DNA from: Emticicia fluvialis
GTDB lineage: Bacteria > Bacteroidota > Bacteroidia > Cytophagales > Spirosomataceae
DNA length: 64,000 nucleotides
Assembly (NCBI RefSeq): GCF_024793945.1
Contig: NZ_JANUSD010000006.1
Location: 62,001 to 126,000 of the forward strand
Reading direction: 5' to 3'
Part shown: one piece after another, positions 1-9,126 of the stretch
Numbering within the stretch: the stretch's first letter is position 1
Layout: every line of letters starts with the position of its first letter
The notes under the pieces: model-generated
Told to the model about the DNA's origin: nothing
Seen by the model: only the letters and a program-made list of their open reading frames with translations
The model's database searches: none
Position numbers and translations under genes: made by a program

Positions 1-93
1 ATACAATTCTAATATTAGCTTGGAATAAAAGTTTCTCAACAATATTGTCTGATAACCAGACTCTTAAAAACATTTTTTCAAAAATCTAAAAAA

Positions 94-2184
94 ATGGCAC
101 GCGATTTAAAATTTACAAGAAACATCGGTATTGCTGCCCACATTGACGCAGGTAAAACAACTACCACTGAGCGTATCCTTTATTATGCCGGCGTGAGCCA
201 CAAAATCGGTGAGGTACACGATGGAGCTGCTACGATGGACTGGATGGAGCAAGAGCAGGAAAGAGGTATTACCATCACATCAGCTGCAACCACCGTTGGT
301 TGGAATTACAGAGACCAAAAATATCATATCAATATAATTGATACTCCAGGTCACGTTGACTTTACTGTAGAAGTAAACCGTTCACTACGTGTATTAGACG
401 GCTTGGTGTTCTTATTTAGTGCGGTTGACGGTGTTGAGCCTCAATCTGAAACTAACTGGCGTTTGGCCAACAACTACAACGTAGCTCGTTTGGGTTTCGT
501 TAACAAAATGGACCGCTCAGGTGCCGACTTCCTTAACGTGTGTAAGCAAGTAAAAGAGATGTTGGGCAGCAACGCAGTGCCACTTCAATTGCCAATCGGC
601 GCTGAAGATAACTTTAAAGGTGTTGTTGACCTTGTGAACTTCCGCGGTATCGTTTGGAACGAGCATGACAAAGGGATGACTTTCACTGAAGTACCGATTC
701 CTGACGACATGATGGAAGAGGCTACTGAATACCGTGAGAAATTGTTGGAAGCTGTAGCTGAATTTGATGATACTTTGATGGAGAAATACTTCGAAGACCC
801 GAATTCAATTACAGAAGACGAAATTCTTGCAGCGCTTCGCCAGGCAGTTATTGCCATGAAGATTGTTCCGATGCTTTGTGGTTCTTCATTCAAAAACAAG
901 GGTGTACAAACCATGCTTGACTACGTGATGGCCCTGTTGCCTTCACCATTGGATAAAGAAGCCATTAAAGGAACTAACCCTGATACAGGTGCAGAGATTT
1001 TCCGTAAACCAACTGAAAGCGATCCTTTCGCGGCTCTTGCCTTCAAAATTGCTACTGACCCTTACGTTGGCCGTCTTTGTTTCATCCGTGCTTATTCGGG
1101 TGGTTTAGATGCCGGTTCTTATGTATTGAACAACCGTTCAGGCAATAAAGAGCGTATCTCTCGTATCTTCCAGATGCACGCCAACAAACAAAACTCAATT
1201 GAGCGTTTGGGTGCCGGTGACATCGGTGCGGTAGTAGGTTTCAAAGATATTAAAACCGGTGATACACTTTCTGACGAGAAAAACCCAATCGTTCTTGAAT
1301 CAATGGTATTCCCTGATCCGGTTATCGGGTATGCTATCGAGCCTAAGAAAACAGCCGATCAGGATAACTTCTCTAAAGCAATCACTAAACTGATTGAAGA
1401 AGACCCAACTCTACAGGTTGAATCAAACGAAGAAACAGGTCAGACCATCATCCGTGGTATGGGTGAGCTTCACCTTGAAATCATCATCGACCGTATGCGT
1501 CGTGAGTTTAAAGTAGAAGTAAACCAGGGTGCACCACAGGTGGCGTACAAAGAAACCATCACCAAGTCTATCGAACACCGTGAGGTTTACAAGAAACAAT
1601 CGGGTGGTCGTGGTAAATTTGCCGATATCGTATTCGAAATCGGACCACGTACAGACGAGAAAACAGGTCTTGAGTTCGTAAACAACATTGTGGGTGGTAT
1701 CATTCCAAAAGAGTTTATCCCTGCTATCCAGAAAGGTTTCGAATCAGCTATGTCAAATGGTCCGTTAGCAGGTTTCCCTGTTGACTCAATGAAAGTGCGT
1801 TTGTTCCACGGTTCATTCCACGACGTTGACTCTGACTCATTGTCTTTCGAGCTAGCTGCTCGTATGGGCTTCAAAGAAGCTGCTCGTCAGGCTGGCCCTA
1901 AATTGCTTGAACCAATCATGGCAGTAGAGGTAGTAACTCCTGACGAATACACAGGTCCTATCACAGGTGACTTGAACCGTCGTCGTGGTGTGATGAGAGG
2001 TATGGATACTAAAGCTGGTTCGCAAGTAATCAAAGCTGATGTACCTCTTTCAGAATTGTTCGGTTACGTAACAGACCTTCGTACGATGTCCTCTGGTCGT
2101 GCTACAGCTAACTTGACGTTCTCACATTACGAAATCGTTCCGCAAAACATTGCAGATGGCGTAATTGCAAAATCAAAAGCTTAA
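94..2184 (+). CDS. fusA: Elongation factor G
   Basis: Ribosomal translocase: a GTPase that moves tRNA and mRNA through the ribosome and works with RRF in ribosome recycling. The 696 residues match the usual EF-G length. The G1 loop AHIDAGKTTTTE lies near residues 15-26, the G3 motif DTPGH near 88 and the G4 motif NKMD near 140; domains II to V follow, including the domain IV region around GGRGKFADIVFEIGP. The start follows an A-rich stretch with no Shine-Dalgarno sequence, as is common in Bacteroidota. In most bacteria fusA follows rpsL-rpsG; only 93 bases are visible upstream, so that cannot be checked. The gene ends at a strong hairpin terminator. Confidence 0.98.
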   Translation: MARDLKFTRNIGIAAHIDAGKTTTTERILYYAGVSHKIGEVHDGAATMDWMEQEQERGITITSAATTVGWNYRDQKYHINIIDTPGHVDFTVEVNRSLRVLDGLVFLFSAVDGVEPQSETNWRLANNYNVARLGFVNKMDRSGADFLNVCKQVKEMLGSNAVPLQLPIGAEDNFKGVVDLVNFRGIVWNEHDKGMTFTEVPIPDDMMEEATEYREKLLEAVAEFDDTLMEKYFEDPNSITEDEILAALRQAVIAMKIVPMLCGSSFKNKGVQTMLDYVMALLPSPLDKEAIKGTNPDTGAEIFRKPTESDPFAALAFKIATDPYVGRLCFIRAYSGGLDAGSYVLNNRSGNKERISRIFQMHANKQNSIERLGAGDIGAVVGFKDIKTGDTLSDEKNPIVLESMVFPDPVIGYAIEPKKTADQDNFSKAITKLIEEDPTLQVESNEETGQTIIRGMGELHLEIIIDRMRREFKVEVNQGAPQVAYKETITKSIEHREVYKKQSGGRGKFADIVFEIGPRTDEKTGLEFVNNIVGGIIPKEFIPAIQKGFESAMSNGPLAGFPVDSMKVRLFHGSFHDVDSDSLSFELAARMGFKEAARQAGPKLLEPIMAVEVVTPDEYTGPITGDLNRRRGVMRGMDTKAGSQVIKADVPLSELFGYVTDLRTMSSGRATANLTFSHYEIVPQNIADGVIAKSKA

Positions 2185-2203
2185 TAATAGCTTTAAGTAT
2201 ATA

Positions 2204-2239
2204 AAAAACACCTGCTTCGGTTTCGAGGCAGGTGTTTTT
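2204..2239 (+). terminator. Rho-independent terminator of fusA
   Basis: A perfect 12-bp stem (AAAAACACCTGC at 2204-2215 with GCAGGTGTTTTT at 2228-2239) around a 12-nt loop, 20 nt after the fusA stop. The T-run ends the stem, so it can also act on transcripts arriving from the minus-strand gene downstream. Confidence 0.85.
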
Positions 2240-2323
2240 GTTTGGTACTCACGGTCATAATCTTTTCAACATCACTCGCCTGTATTTTTACAATTATTTG
2301 TTGCGCCTTCTCTTAATTACTCC

Positions 2324-2629
2324 TTACCCCATTTTAGCCCCCTTAATCATCAGAATGGTTTTAACCGACTCTTCTTTTAAGGGCAAAAATTTCATACGGC
2401 CGTCGTCTTTCATAAAGCCCAGTAAGTCGCTTTCATGCTCAAAAGAAACAATATGAATTTCATAGGGTTTCTCTTCTTCACCAGCTATATAGGCGGCTGC
2501 ATCAGGCCGTATCCGGTACAATAACTTGCCGTTATATTTCTCCATCAAGGGTATGGCAAAATTCTCAAACTCATGAAAAACTTCTTCTTTGCCCTCTTTA
2601 ATAAAAATAAGCTGAGTAATGTAAATCAT
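2324..2629 (-). CDS. Small dimeric alpha-beta-barrel-type protein (DUF1330-like)
   Basis: A protein of about 101 residues starting MIYITQLIFIKEGKEEVFHEFE. The reading frame is open 16 codons further upstream, but the hydrophobic strand MIYITQLIFI is the natural N-terminus of a ferredoxin-like monooxygenase/DUF1330-type fold, so I use the internal ATG. The pattern is one strand, a helix ending in IPLMEKYNG, then strands LLYRIRPD and YEIHIVSFE, then a second helix. No catalytic residues can be named. It stands alone, convergent with fusA. Substrate and role are unknown. Confidence 0.6.
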   Translation of the reverse strand: MIYITQLIFIKEGKEEVFHEFENFAIPLMEKYNGKLLYRIRPDAAAYIAGEEEKPYEIHIVSFEHESDLLGFMKDDGRMKFLPLKEESVKTILMIKGAKMG

Positions 2630-2772
2630 ACTAAATATTGATTCAGGTTCTATTATCTGATTTTGTTTTAGCCGCAATCGGTAGTCTTGCCAGAAGTAAT
2701 TTTAATGATGCACCAGACTTGAACCAGATTTGGTATCGGTTTGAACAGGTAACACCTTTTCTTTTCTACAAA

Positions 2773-2803
2773 TTTGCCAAAAAACAATCATGCCATTGGC
2801 AAA
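2773..2803. promoter_or_regulatory. Inverted repeat upstream of a DUF1080-like gene
   Basis: Perfect 8-bp inverted repeat TTTGCCAA (2773-2780) and TTGGCAAA (2796-2803) with a 15-nt spacer, ending 36 nt before the start codon at 2840. The arms are 23 bp apart start to start, about two helical turns, which would suit a dimeric regulator. It may equally be an mRNA hairpin. No regulator is identified. Confidence 0.3.
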
Positions 2804-2839
2804 ACTCCATTTTTTATTGTTAATAAAACCAGCCTATTT

Positions 2840-3481
2840 ATGAAAAAGCTACTGACTGTCTTCTTCTTCCTTATGTCTCAAATTGCGTACCCGCAAGGCA
2901 ATCCACCGAGAGCAGACTTTAAAAATCCATCGCTCTGGCTTATTTACAACAAGCCCACACCGATATGGAAAGATACTTTACAGCTAGACAAAACAGATAA
3001 CGACGGCATGATGGTGCTTAAAGATTTTGAAATGACCAACGGCACGATTGAATTTGACGTAAAAGGGGCAAACCTCTTACAACAAAGCTTTGTAGGTGTA
3101 GCCTTTAATGTGCAGGATAGCCAGACCTATGAACACGTTTATTTCAGACCATTTAATTTCATGAACGCCGACACGGCCCGCCGGAGCAGAGCCGTGCAAT
3201 ATGCCTCACTGCCTGATGCCCCCTGGTTTAAACTGCGAGATGATTTCCCCGGGAAATACGAAAACAAAGTAAAGCCTGTACCAGACCCGGACGACTGGTT
3301 TCATGCCAGAGTTGTTGTAGGCCGGCCGTTTATCAGGGTGTATGTCAATAATCATCCTGCTCCCTGCCTTGAAGTGAAGAGTCTGGCCCCTGCAAGGCCG
3401 GGCAAAATTGCTATCTGGGCCGGGCCGGCTACACGCGCTGAATTTACAAATCTGGTGGTAACACCAACCGTTAATCATTAA
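2840..3481 (+). CDS. Secreted DUF1080-like / concanavalin-fold protein
   Basis: The frame is open from 2774, but the signal peptide MKKLLTVFFFLMSQIAYPQG starts at 2840, so I use that ATG (213 residues). The mature part looks like a LamG/DUF1080 (3-keto-disaccharide hydrolase-type) beta sandwich: strand blocks MTNGTIEFDVKG, FVGVAFNVQD, YEHVYFRPFNF, DWFHARVVVG and FIRVYVNNHP occur in the family order. Periplasmic or cell-surface sugar-binding or hydrolytic protein. It lacks a lipobox. One of four secreted ConA-like proteins in the window. Substrate unknown. Confidence 0.7.
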   Translation: MKKLLTVFFFLMSQIAYPQGNPPRADFKNPSLWLIYNKPTPIWKDTLQLDKTDNDGMMVLKDFEMTNGTIEFDVKGANLLQQSFVGVAFNVQDSQTYEHVYFRPFNFMNADTARRSRAVQYASLPDAPWFKLRDDFPGKYENKVKPVPDPDDWFHARVVVGRPFIRVYVNNHPAPCLEVKSLAPARPGKIAIWAGPATRAEFTNLVVTPTVNH

Positions 3482-3851
3482 TACTAATTCCTATTGGCAA
3501 GGATACCAATCAGGGCTTGTTTTCTATACCAACACCAGGTTGGTATTTTCAAAAAATGCCACAGGCGTATAAATACTAACCATACCCGGGGCAATCTTCT
3601 ACTGCTGCACAAATTCTTACTAGCCCCGTGTATTACTATTTTTAGATATTTTATTACTAATCCGGCATACGTTTTTATACCATTCAGCAGCCTGGCCAAC
3701 CGCTTGTAAACCTCACAGCAACCACCTGTAATTCAATTAAGACACTCATCGGTTAATATCAAGTATTCATCATCCTAAATGATACACTTATCCATTTTTG
3801 GTTTCAGTATTAGCTTTTCTGAACCAACTTTGTAACGTTAAAAACTAAATC
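3482..3851. other. Intergenic region with one terminator hairpin
   Basis: 370 bp without a credible gene. Short open frames on both strands (3484-3709) are complementary shadows with no family resemblance. The region holds the terminator at 3526-3549 and a weak promoter-like CAACTTTG at 3825-3832 (one mismatch from TAnnTTTG) just before the outer-membrane protein gene. Nothing else is seen. Confidence 0.6.
3526..3549 (+). terminator. Probable terminator after the DUF1080-like gene
   Basis: Perfect 8-bp stem ATACCAAC/GTTGGTAT (3526-3533 and 3539-3546) with a 5-nt loop, followed by TTTC. It lies 45 nt after the stop codon at 3481. Confidence 0.6.
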
Positions 3852-6425
3852 ATGAAAAAAAGTAATTTACTAATCATTCTAATCGCATCTGTTTTCACCT
3901 CATTTACGGCAGCTCAGGCTCAGTTCCCGATGGGCGGGGCACCAGCCACCAAAGCATTGCCGGGTACAGCAGGAGACCAGACACCCAAAGGTAATAGCAA
4001 AATTTCGGGTATTGTGGTAGACTCAACTACCAATAAAACTGTTGAATTTGCCAGTGTTGCCCTTCTTGATAAAACCACCGGCAAGCCTGTAGATGGCACC
4101 ATGGCCGACGAAAAAGGGAAATTTACCCTAAGCAAAGTGGCTGCCGGTTCGTTTAAATTACAAATTACATTTATTGGTTATACTACCAAAGATATCAATG
4201 TAACCCTAAGCAAAGGACAAGAACTTGACCTGGGCAACATTCTGATAGCCAGCAGTGCCAAATTGCTGAATGAAGTTACCGTAACCGGCCAGTCTGCCCT
4301 GATTGAAGAAAAAGTTGACCGCCTGGTTTATAATGCAGAAAAAGACATTGCAGCCAAAGGCGGCGATGCCTCAGACGTATTGCGTAAAGTACCTTTATTG
4401 ACAGTAGACCTTGACGGCAACGTTTCGTTGAGAGGTAGCCAGAACATCAGGGTTTTAATTAACAATAAACCCAGCACCATAGTTGCCAGCAGCGTAGCCG
4501 ATGCCTTGAAGCAAATACCGGCCGACCAGATTAAAACCGTTGAGGTTATCACCAGTCCATCTGCTAAATATGATGCTGAAGGTTCTGGTGGTATTATTAA
4601 CATCATTACTAAAAAGAACAGCCTGCAAGGTTTAAGCCTGAATATAGATGGCGGCGTTGGTAACAGAGGCTCATTACTTAGCCTGAACGGCAACTACAGA
4701 AAAGGTAAAGGCGGCGTAACGCTAGGTGGTTTTGGCCGTGGGATGTATAACACCATTACCAAAACTTCTCTCGACCAGACAAGTATCGTAAACGGAGTTT
4801 CTACGCTTACCAAACAAACGGGTGATGGTTCAAGTCACGGGTTGTTTGGCCAGTATAACCTGGGATTCGATTACGACCTGGCCAAAAACCAAAGCCTGAC
4901 AGCTGGTGTACGTTATGGCGTTCGTAACTTCAGCACGCAACAAGACCTTGTAACCAGGTTATTCCGTAATGGCAGCCTTGACGCCGACGCCAGCTCAAGA
5001 AGAGACGTTGACGCAGACAACCTGTCAGGAACAGTTGACATGAACATTGATTACCTGCACACTTATAAAAAACCTCAACAGGAATGGAGTATTTCTACAC
5101 TTTATAGCCGTAATGACCTTAAAAATAACTTTGACGCCAACCTGATGACCCAAGGCGGAGAGTTATTGAACCGTCAGCGTAATATTAACTCAAATCTGAA
5201 TCAGGAATTTACCCTGCAAAGTGATTACCAGACCCCAATCAGAAAAAACCAGATGCTTGAATTTGGCGGAAAGGGTATCTTCCGTGAAGTAACCAGCGAT
5301 TACAAGTTTCTGATTGCAGGGCCAACCGGCAATTTCTCAACTGAAATCAATCAGCCGCAGGGTGCACTTACCTACCACCAGAATATAGCAGCAGCTTATA
5401 GCTCATATACTTATACTACCAAAAAACGTTATACCTTTAAAGGTGGTTTGCGCTACGAACACACATTTATAGATGCCAGCACAACAGAAGGCGGGCAGAT
5501 TGGTGTAGCAGATTACGGAGTATTGGTGCCAAGTGTAAATGCCTCAAAAACCATTAAAGGTACTACCTTTAAGCTGGCTTACAATAAGCGTATTCAACGC
5601 CCGGGTTTGCAACAGTTAAACCCGAACTTTAACTCGGCTAACCCTCAGAATATCACTGTGGGTGACCCTACTCTGAAACCAGAGATAACTGACAACTTTG
5701 AATTAACATTGAGCAAAAACATTAAGAAAACCTTTGTGAATGCTTCGTTTTTTGGTAGAGTAACCAATAATGCCATATCGCAGGTTCGTATTCCGTCAGA
5801 TACCCTGCCCGGTGCAATTGTTACTACTTACAAAAATATCGGGCGCCAACATGCGTATGGTTCCAACATTTTTGCTAACGTTGCAGCAACATCGAAAATT
5901 AACGTCGGTTTGTTTGCCAATATCATCTACAATACGCTTGAAGGACAAGTATTAGGCATGAACAATGTGTCTGAAACCATAACTAACTCAGGCTGGAATA
6001 TCAGTGGTGGTGTGTTCTCGCAGGCTACCTTTAAAAACGGATGGGGTGCACAGGCCTTCGGGTTTCTGCAAGGAAACCAGGTTCAATTACAGGGTAACCA
6101 GGGTGGATTCGGCTTCTATACCATTGGTATCAAAAAAGACTTTAAAAACAAAAAAGGAAGCCTTGGCCTTGCCGGCGAAAACTTCCTGAACAAAAGTTTC
6201 AATATCCGTAGTGAGTTGAAATCGGCGCAGTTCAATCAGGTAAACAATATTTATATGTATAACAGAGGTGTGCGCCTTACATTCAGCTACAAAATTGGTA
6301 AAATGACAGTAGATGCACCTAAGAAAAAAGCCCGCTCAGTAAACAACGACGACGTAAAAAGCGATGGCCAAAGCGGCGGACAAACCACAGGTGGCACTAC
6401 AGGCGGCGGGCAACCAAGACAATAA
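3852..6425 (+). CDS. TonB-dependent-receptor-like outer membrane beta-barrel protein
   Basis: 857 residues. A signal peptide (about residues 1-23, ending AAQAQ) leads to a carboxypeptidase-regulatory-like beta-sandwich domain (about 50-135, GKISGIVVDSTTNKTVEFA type), then a plug-like domain with ASDVLRKVPLLTVDLDGNVS and VEVITSPSAKYDAEGSGGII, then a large barrel of the OMP_b-brl_3 class. Such proteins sit in the outer membrane and are thought to import siderophores, glycans or peptides; no SusD partner is adjacent. The tail after the last barrel strand (about residues 820-857) is odd: a basic stretch APKKKARS followed by low-complexity Gly/Gln/Thr. Substrate unknown. Confidence 0.85.
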   Translation: MKKSNLLIILIASVFTSFTAAQAQFPMGGAPATKALPGTAGDQTPKGNSKISGIVVDSTTNKTVEFASVALLDKTTGKPVDGTMADEKGKFTLSKVAAGSFKLQITFIGYTTKDINVTLSKGQELDLGNILIASSAKLLNEVTVTGQSALIEEKVDRLVYNAEKDIAAKGGDASDVLRKVPLLTVDLDGNVSLRGSQNIRVLINNKPSTIVASSVADALKQIPADQIKTVEVITSPSAKYDAEGSGGIINIITKKNSLQGLSLNIDGGVGNRGSLLSLNGNYRKGKGGVTLGGFGRGMYNTITKTSLDQTSIVNGVSTLTKQTGDGSSHGLFGQYNLGFDYDLAKNQSLTAGVRYGVRNFSTQQDLVTRLFRNGSLDADASSRRDVDADNLSGTVDMNIDYLHTYKKPQQEWSISTLYSRNDLKNNFDANLMTQGGELLNRQRNINSNLNQEFTLQSDYQTPIRKNQMLEFGGKGIFREVTSDYKFLIAGPTGNFSTEINQPQGALTYHQNIAAAYSSYTYTTKKRYTFKGGLRYEHTFIDASTTEGGQIGVADYGVLVPSVNASKTIKGTTFKLAYNKRIQRPGLQQLNPNFNSANPQNITVGDPTLKPEITDNFELTLSKNIKKTFVNASFFGRVTNNAISQVRIPSDTLPGAIVTTYKNIGRQHAYGSNIFANVAATSKINVGLFANIIYNTLEGQVLGMNNVSETITNSGWNISGGVFSQATFKNGWGAQAFGFLQGNQVQLQGNQGGFGFYTIGIKKDFKNKKGSLGLAGENFLNKSFNIRSELKSAQFNQVNNIYMYNRGVRLTFSYKIGKMTVDAPKKKARSVNNDDVKSDGQSGGQTTGGTTGGGQPRQ

Positions 6426-6430
6426 CCAGC

Positions 6431-6454
6431 CCCTCCGGCTTTAAATCCGGAGGG
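6431..6454. terminator. Intercistronic hairpin
   Basis: CCCTCCGG/CCGGAGGG, 8 bp, loop 8 nt, just after the barrel-protein stop. Only a short ATTTA follows, so it may stabilise the mRNA or attenuate read-through into the next gene rather than fully terminate. Confidence 0.5.
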
Positions 6455-6509
6455 ATTTACAGATAAGCCCCTTAATAAACTAACGAATAAACTTAATTCA
6501 AATCGAACA

Positions 6510-7220
6510 ATGAAAATGAACAAACTTTTTGCAACAGCATTTGCAGCTTTGGTTTCAATAAGCAGCTTTGCCCAGACTGTCGATGAAATAGTAGACAAGC
6601 ACATTTCGGCCCTTGGCGGAGCAGATAAATTGAAATCGGTAAATACCCTTTACATTGAGCGCTCGTTGTCTGTACAAGGCATGGAAATACCAAGCACCAG
6701 CACAATGGTAGTAAACAAAGCAGTACGCTCTGAGTCAACCGTGATGGGTAACTCAATGGTTCAGGCTTATGATGGTACTTCAGCCTGGATGGTTCGCCCG
6801 ACAATGATGGGTGGCACAGGCGAGCCGGAAGATATGCCTGCTGAACAGGCAAAACAATTAAAAGGCCAGCTAGACCCTTTCGGTCCGCTTTTCAATTATA
6901 AAGAAAAAGGCAATAAAGTTGAGCTGGTGGGCAAAGAAAAAGTAGACAAAAAAGACAGCTACCATCTGAAAGTAACTTCGGCAACAGGTGATGTGATTGA
7001 TCAGTATATAGACGCCACCACCTACATGTTGACCAAAACAAAGGCTTCAGCCAATGGTGTGGAAGTGGAAATCAGTTTCTCTGATTACAAAGATGTAGAC
7101 GGCATTAAGTTTGCCTATTCTATGGACATGGTAAATCAGATGGGTAATCTGGCATTTATAACCAATAAAATCAAGATTAACCCTCCGGTTGATGCAGCGG
7201 TTTTCAAAAAACCTAAATGA
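6510..7220 (+). CDS. Secreted LolA-like (outer-membrane lipoprotein-sorting fold) protein
   Basis: 236 residues with a signal peptide (MKMNKLFATAFAALVSISSFAQ). After it comes TVDEIVDKHISALGGADKLKS, a helix typical of Bacteroidota proteins with a LolA/LolB-like half-barrel. Repeated beta strands and motifs such as YIDATTYMLTKTK and VDGIKFAYSMDM match that class. It follows the TonB-type barrel by 84 nt with a hairpin between them, so the two may be co-transcribed. Possible role in handling a lipid or lipoprotein ligand in the periplasm; this is inferred from the fold only. Confidence 0.6.
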   Translation: MKMNKLFATAFAALVSISSFAQTVDEIVDKHISALGGADKLKSVNTLYIERSLSVQGMEIPSTSTMVVNKAVRSESTVMGNSMVQAYDGTSAWMVRPTMMGGTGEPEDMPAEQAKQLKGQLDPFGPLFNYKEKGNKVELVGKEKVDKKDSYHLKVTSATGDVIDQYIDATTYMLTKTKASANGVEVEISFSDYKDVDGIKFAYSMDMVNQMGNLAFITNKIKINPPVDAAVFKKPK

Positions 7221-7245
7221 TAGTCATTAGCATTTAATTGAACAA

Positions 7246-7279
7246 AGAGGCGCGCCTGCAGGCACGCCTCTTCTGTTTT
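7246..7279 (+). terminator. Terminator after the LolA-like gene
   Basis: Stem AGAGGCG/CGCCTCT (7246-7252 and 7265-7271), which continues after one mismatch into the palindrome GCCTGCAGGC, then a T-rich tail TCTGTTTT. Confidence 0.75.
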
Positions 7280-7387
7280 ACAGGTACCGGTAAATAATTT
7301 TTTTTTGCTACATCAAAAAAAAAAATAAAATTGCAGCACGACTGCTACTATGTATTCAATAAACTAAACCAAGCTGTGACTCACCGA

Positions 7388-7903
7388 ATGAAAAAGACAA
7401 TCGCTTTTGCCTTATCTGCTATATGCCTGGGCCTGGTTGTTGCTTACTTTATCGGTCTATATCCATTTTTTATTTTCGATAAAAACACCACCTCTCAAGC
7501 CTCTATTGTAGCAATCAAAGACGAAAACAAGCCTTTTCAGCAATTTAATTTTCAGGAGGGCAACTACACCGCCTATGTAATTATAAGTGTTACCGACCTC
7601 ATGAACTCCTGGGCCGGTATACCACGCAACAGGGTATTAAAATCGTCTGACAAACAAATACTAAGCCAGCTGAAAAACTGCGAGTTTATCAGAAATGGCA
7701 GCGACTCACTTAAAATTGAAAGCCGTATATATCTGCTAAAAAACGACTCGCTTATTTACCAGAGTGGGCTGGTGCTTGATCAGGACTTTGAGGGAATCCA
7801 TAATAATGATTCAGGCTGGGCAGAAAGCAAACAAAAAGGGCAGTTACTGCGTATTCTGCGGCAGTTTGAAGCCGAAACAAAGCCGGTAGTATTTTTACAG
7901 TAA
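7388..7903 (+). CDS. Hypothetical membrane-anchored protein
   Basis: 171 residues using the ATG at 7388; the frame is open from 7331, but the extra N-terminus is polar and unlike a start region. One N-terminal hydrophobic segment (about residues 4-26, IAFALSAICLGLVVAYFIGLY) serves as membrane anchor or uncleaved signal. The remainder is soluble, probably outside the cytoplasm, with strand-rich stretches such as GNYTAYVIISVTD and SLKIESRIYLLKND. No family recognised. It is convergent with the next gene, and a short 6-bp hairpin (GGCATG/CATGCC, 7911-7927) lies between them. Confidence 0.55.
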   Translation: MKKTIAFALSAICLGLVVAYFIGLYPFFIFDKNTTSQASIVAIKDENKPFQQFNFQEGNYTAYVIISVTDLMNSWAGIPRNRVLKSSDKQILSQLKNCEFIRNGSDSLKIESRIYLLKNDSLIYQSGLVLDQDFEGIHNNDSGWAESKQKGQLLRILRQFEAETKPVVFLQ

Positions 7904-7935
7904 AAGACCGGGCATGCCAGCCATGCCTTAAACCA

Positions 7936-9000
7936 TTATCTGGCCATATCGGCCAAGCCAGCTACAAAGCCCCAATTCTGATGCTGTTTTCTTCCCATAG
8001 CATTAAAACCTTCACCAAAAAAAGAGGCGTCACCCTCAATAATAAATACCAGCTCATTATCACCTTTCTTCAGTTCCAGGGCTGTGCAGTTCTGATAAAG
8101 TTCCAGCCTTTCCAACTTAAATCTGGCGTAATTATAAACCTCTTTTCCGTTCAGAAAAACTTTTAGCTTACCGGTAAAATCAAAGTACATCAACTTGGGT
8201 TTATCAGCTTCAGAAACTATGTTACATCTGGCAAAAACCGTTCCGTTAGGGTATTCATAATATCTTTTCAGATTCACCATTTCGTCTCTTCTATCATTAA
8301 TTTTAGTCCAGTTCTTAACTTTCTTTATGTCTGTGTATTCGTAAGTTTTGTCTCTTACCAACTGCTCTGATACAGACCATTCGTAAAGTATTTTTGGTAA
8401 CTCCTCAATATACACATTGGCAAAGTAGGATTCTCCGAACATACTTCTCAATAAAATACTTCCATTGTCAGTATCAGTATCCAGCAGGCTCACAATCAAA
8501 TCTGGTTCTTTTTTATAGTTCACAAACACTTTCATAATTCTGCCGCGCACCTCTATAGTGGCATGAAACCACTCCAGCTGAGCAATGGCTGCTTTGGCCT
8601 CATAAATCGGATAATGGTACATTACCCAACTTAAGCCCCCATTATAAATAGGCACATACTGAATTGCCTCCTGCGTGCCACCGTAGCCGGGCCTGAAATA
8701 CAGAAACTGGTAGTTCTGTTCGTTCTTTACATGGAAGCCGATTCCGCCCATTACACGGCTGGCGATATCGAGGTCTATTCTGAAATTTTCATATTTTTTA
8801 TCCTTTTTAATAATGATAGCCTCATTTTTACCATCTAATTTTATGCAGCTTTTATCTTTATAGGTTTGCTCGGTTAAAATGGCTGGCGTGTTGTTTTCAG
8901 AGAACCCCTGCCAGTCTTTAAAAGCGTTCTGTGCCGAAAGACTAAAAGAAAGGCCAATAAAAAAAGTAACAATTAATGATTTGATTCTGAGCATTTTCAT
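7936..9000 (-). CDS. Secreted two-domain ConA-fold / jelly-roll protein
   Basis: 354 residues if started at the ATG whose complement is 8998-9000, where a signal peptide (MKMLRIKSLIVTFFIGLSFSLSAQ) begins; the frame extends 25 codons further upstream. The N-terminal half resembles a DUF1080/LamG sandwich (NFRIDLDIASRVMGGIGFHV, YQFLYFRPGYGG, EWFHATIEVRGRIMKVFVNY). The C-terminal third looks like a galactose-binding jelly roll (KLKVFLNGKEVYNYARF, ALELKKGDNELVFIIEG). Likely a secreted glycan-binding or glycan-modifying protein. It is divergent from the membrane-tethered regulator at 9127, whose sensor part has a similar fold, which suggests a functional pair. Confidence 0.6.
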   Translation of the reverse strand: MKMLRIKSLIVTFFIGLSFSLSAQNAFKDWQGFSENNTPAILTEQTYKDKSCIKLDGKNEAIIIKKDKKYENFRIDLDIASRVMGGIGFHVKNEQNYQFLYFRPGYGGTQEAIQYVPIYNGGLSWVMYHYPIYEAKAAIAQLEWFHATIEVRGRIMKVFVNYKKEPDLIVSLLDTDTDNGSILLRSMFGESYFANVYIEELPKILYEWSVSEQLVRDKTYEYTDIKKVKNWTKINDRRDEMVNLKRYYEYPNGTVFARCNIVSEADKPKLMYFDFTGKLKVFLNGKEVYNYARFKLERLELYQNCTALELKKGDNELVFIIEGDASFFGEGFNAMGRKQHQNWGFVAGLADMAR

Positions 9001-9080
9001 GATAATTTGTTTTAAATTTTGAGTAATGATTTGAGGCTGCAATATGCCAGACACCCGGATAATTATCGTTTGCAAGATTG

Positions 9081-9113
9081 AACTGTTTTACAACTGTTTT
9101 GCGATTGTTTTTT
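9081..9113. repeat. Three tandem 11-bp repeats, operator-like
   Basis: AACTGTTTTAC (9081-9091), AACTGTTTTGC (9092-9102) and the diverged GATTGTTTTTT (9103-9113), ending 13 nt before the start codon at 9127 in a divergent intergenic region. An 11-bp period places each copy on the same face of the helix. Candidate binding sites for the adjacent HTH regulator; that assignment is inferred. Confidence 0.45.
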
Positions 9114-9126
9114 AACCCATCTGATT

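Noticed and set aside
3484..3709. Pair of 71-codon frames on opposite strands
   Set aside because: They mirror each other, lack a start context and overlap the terminator at 3526-3549.
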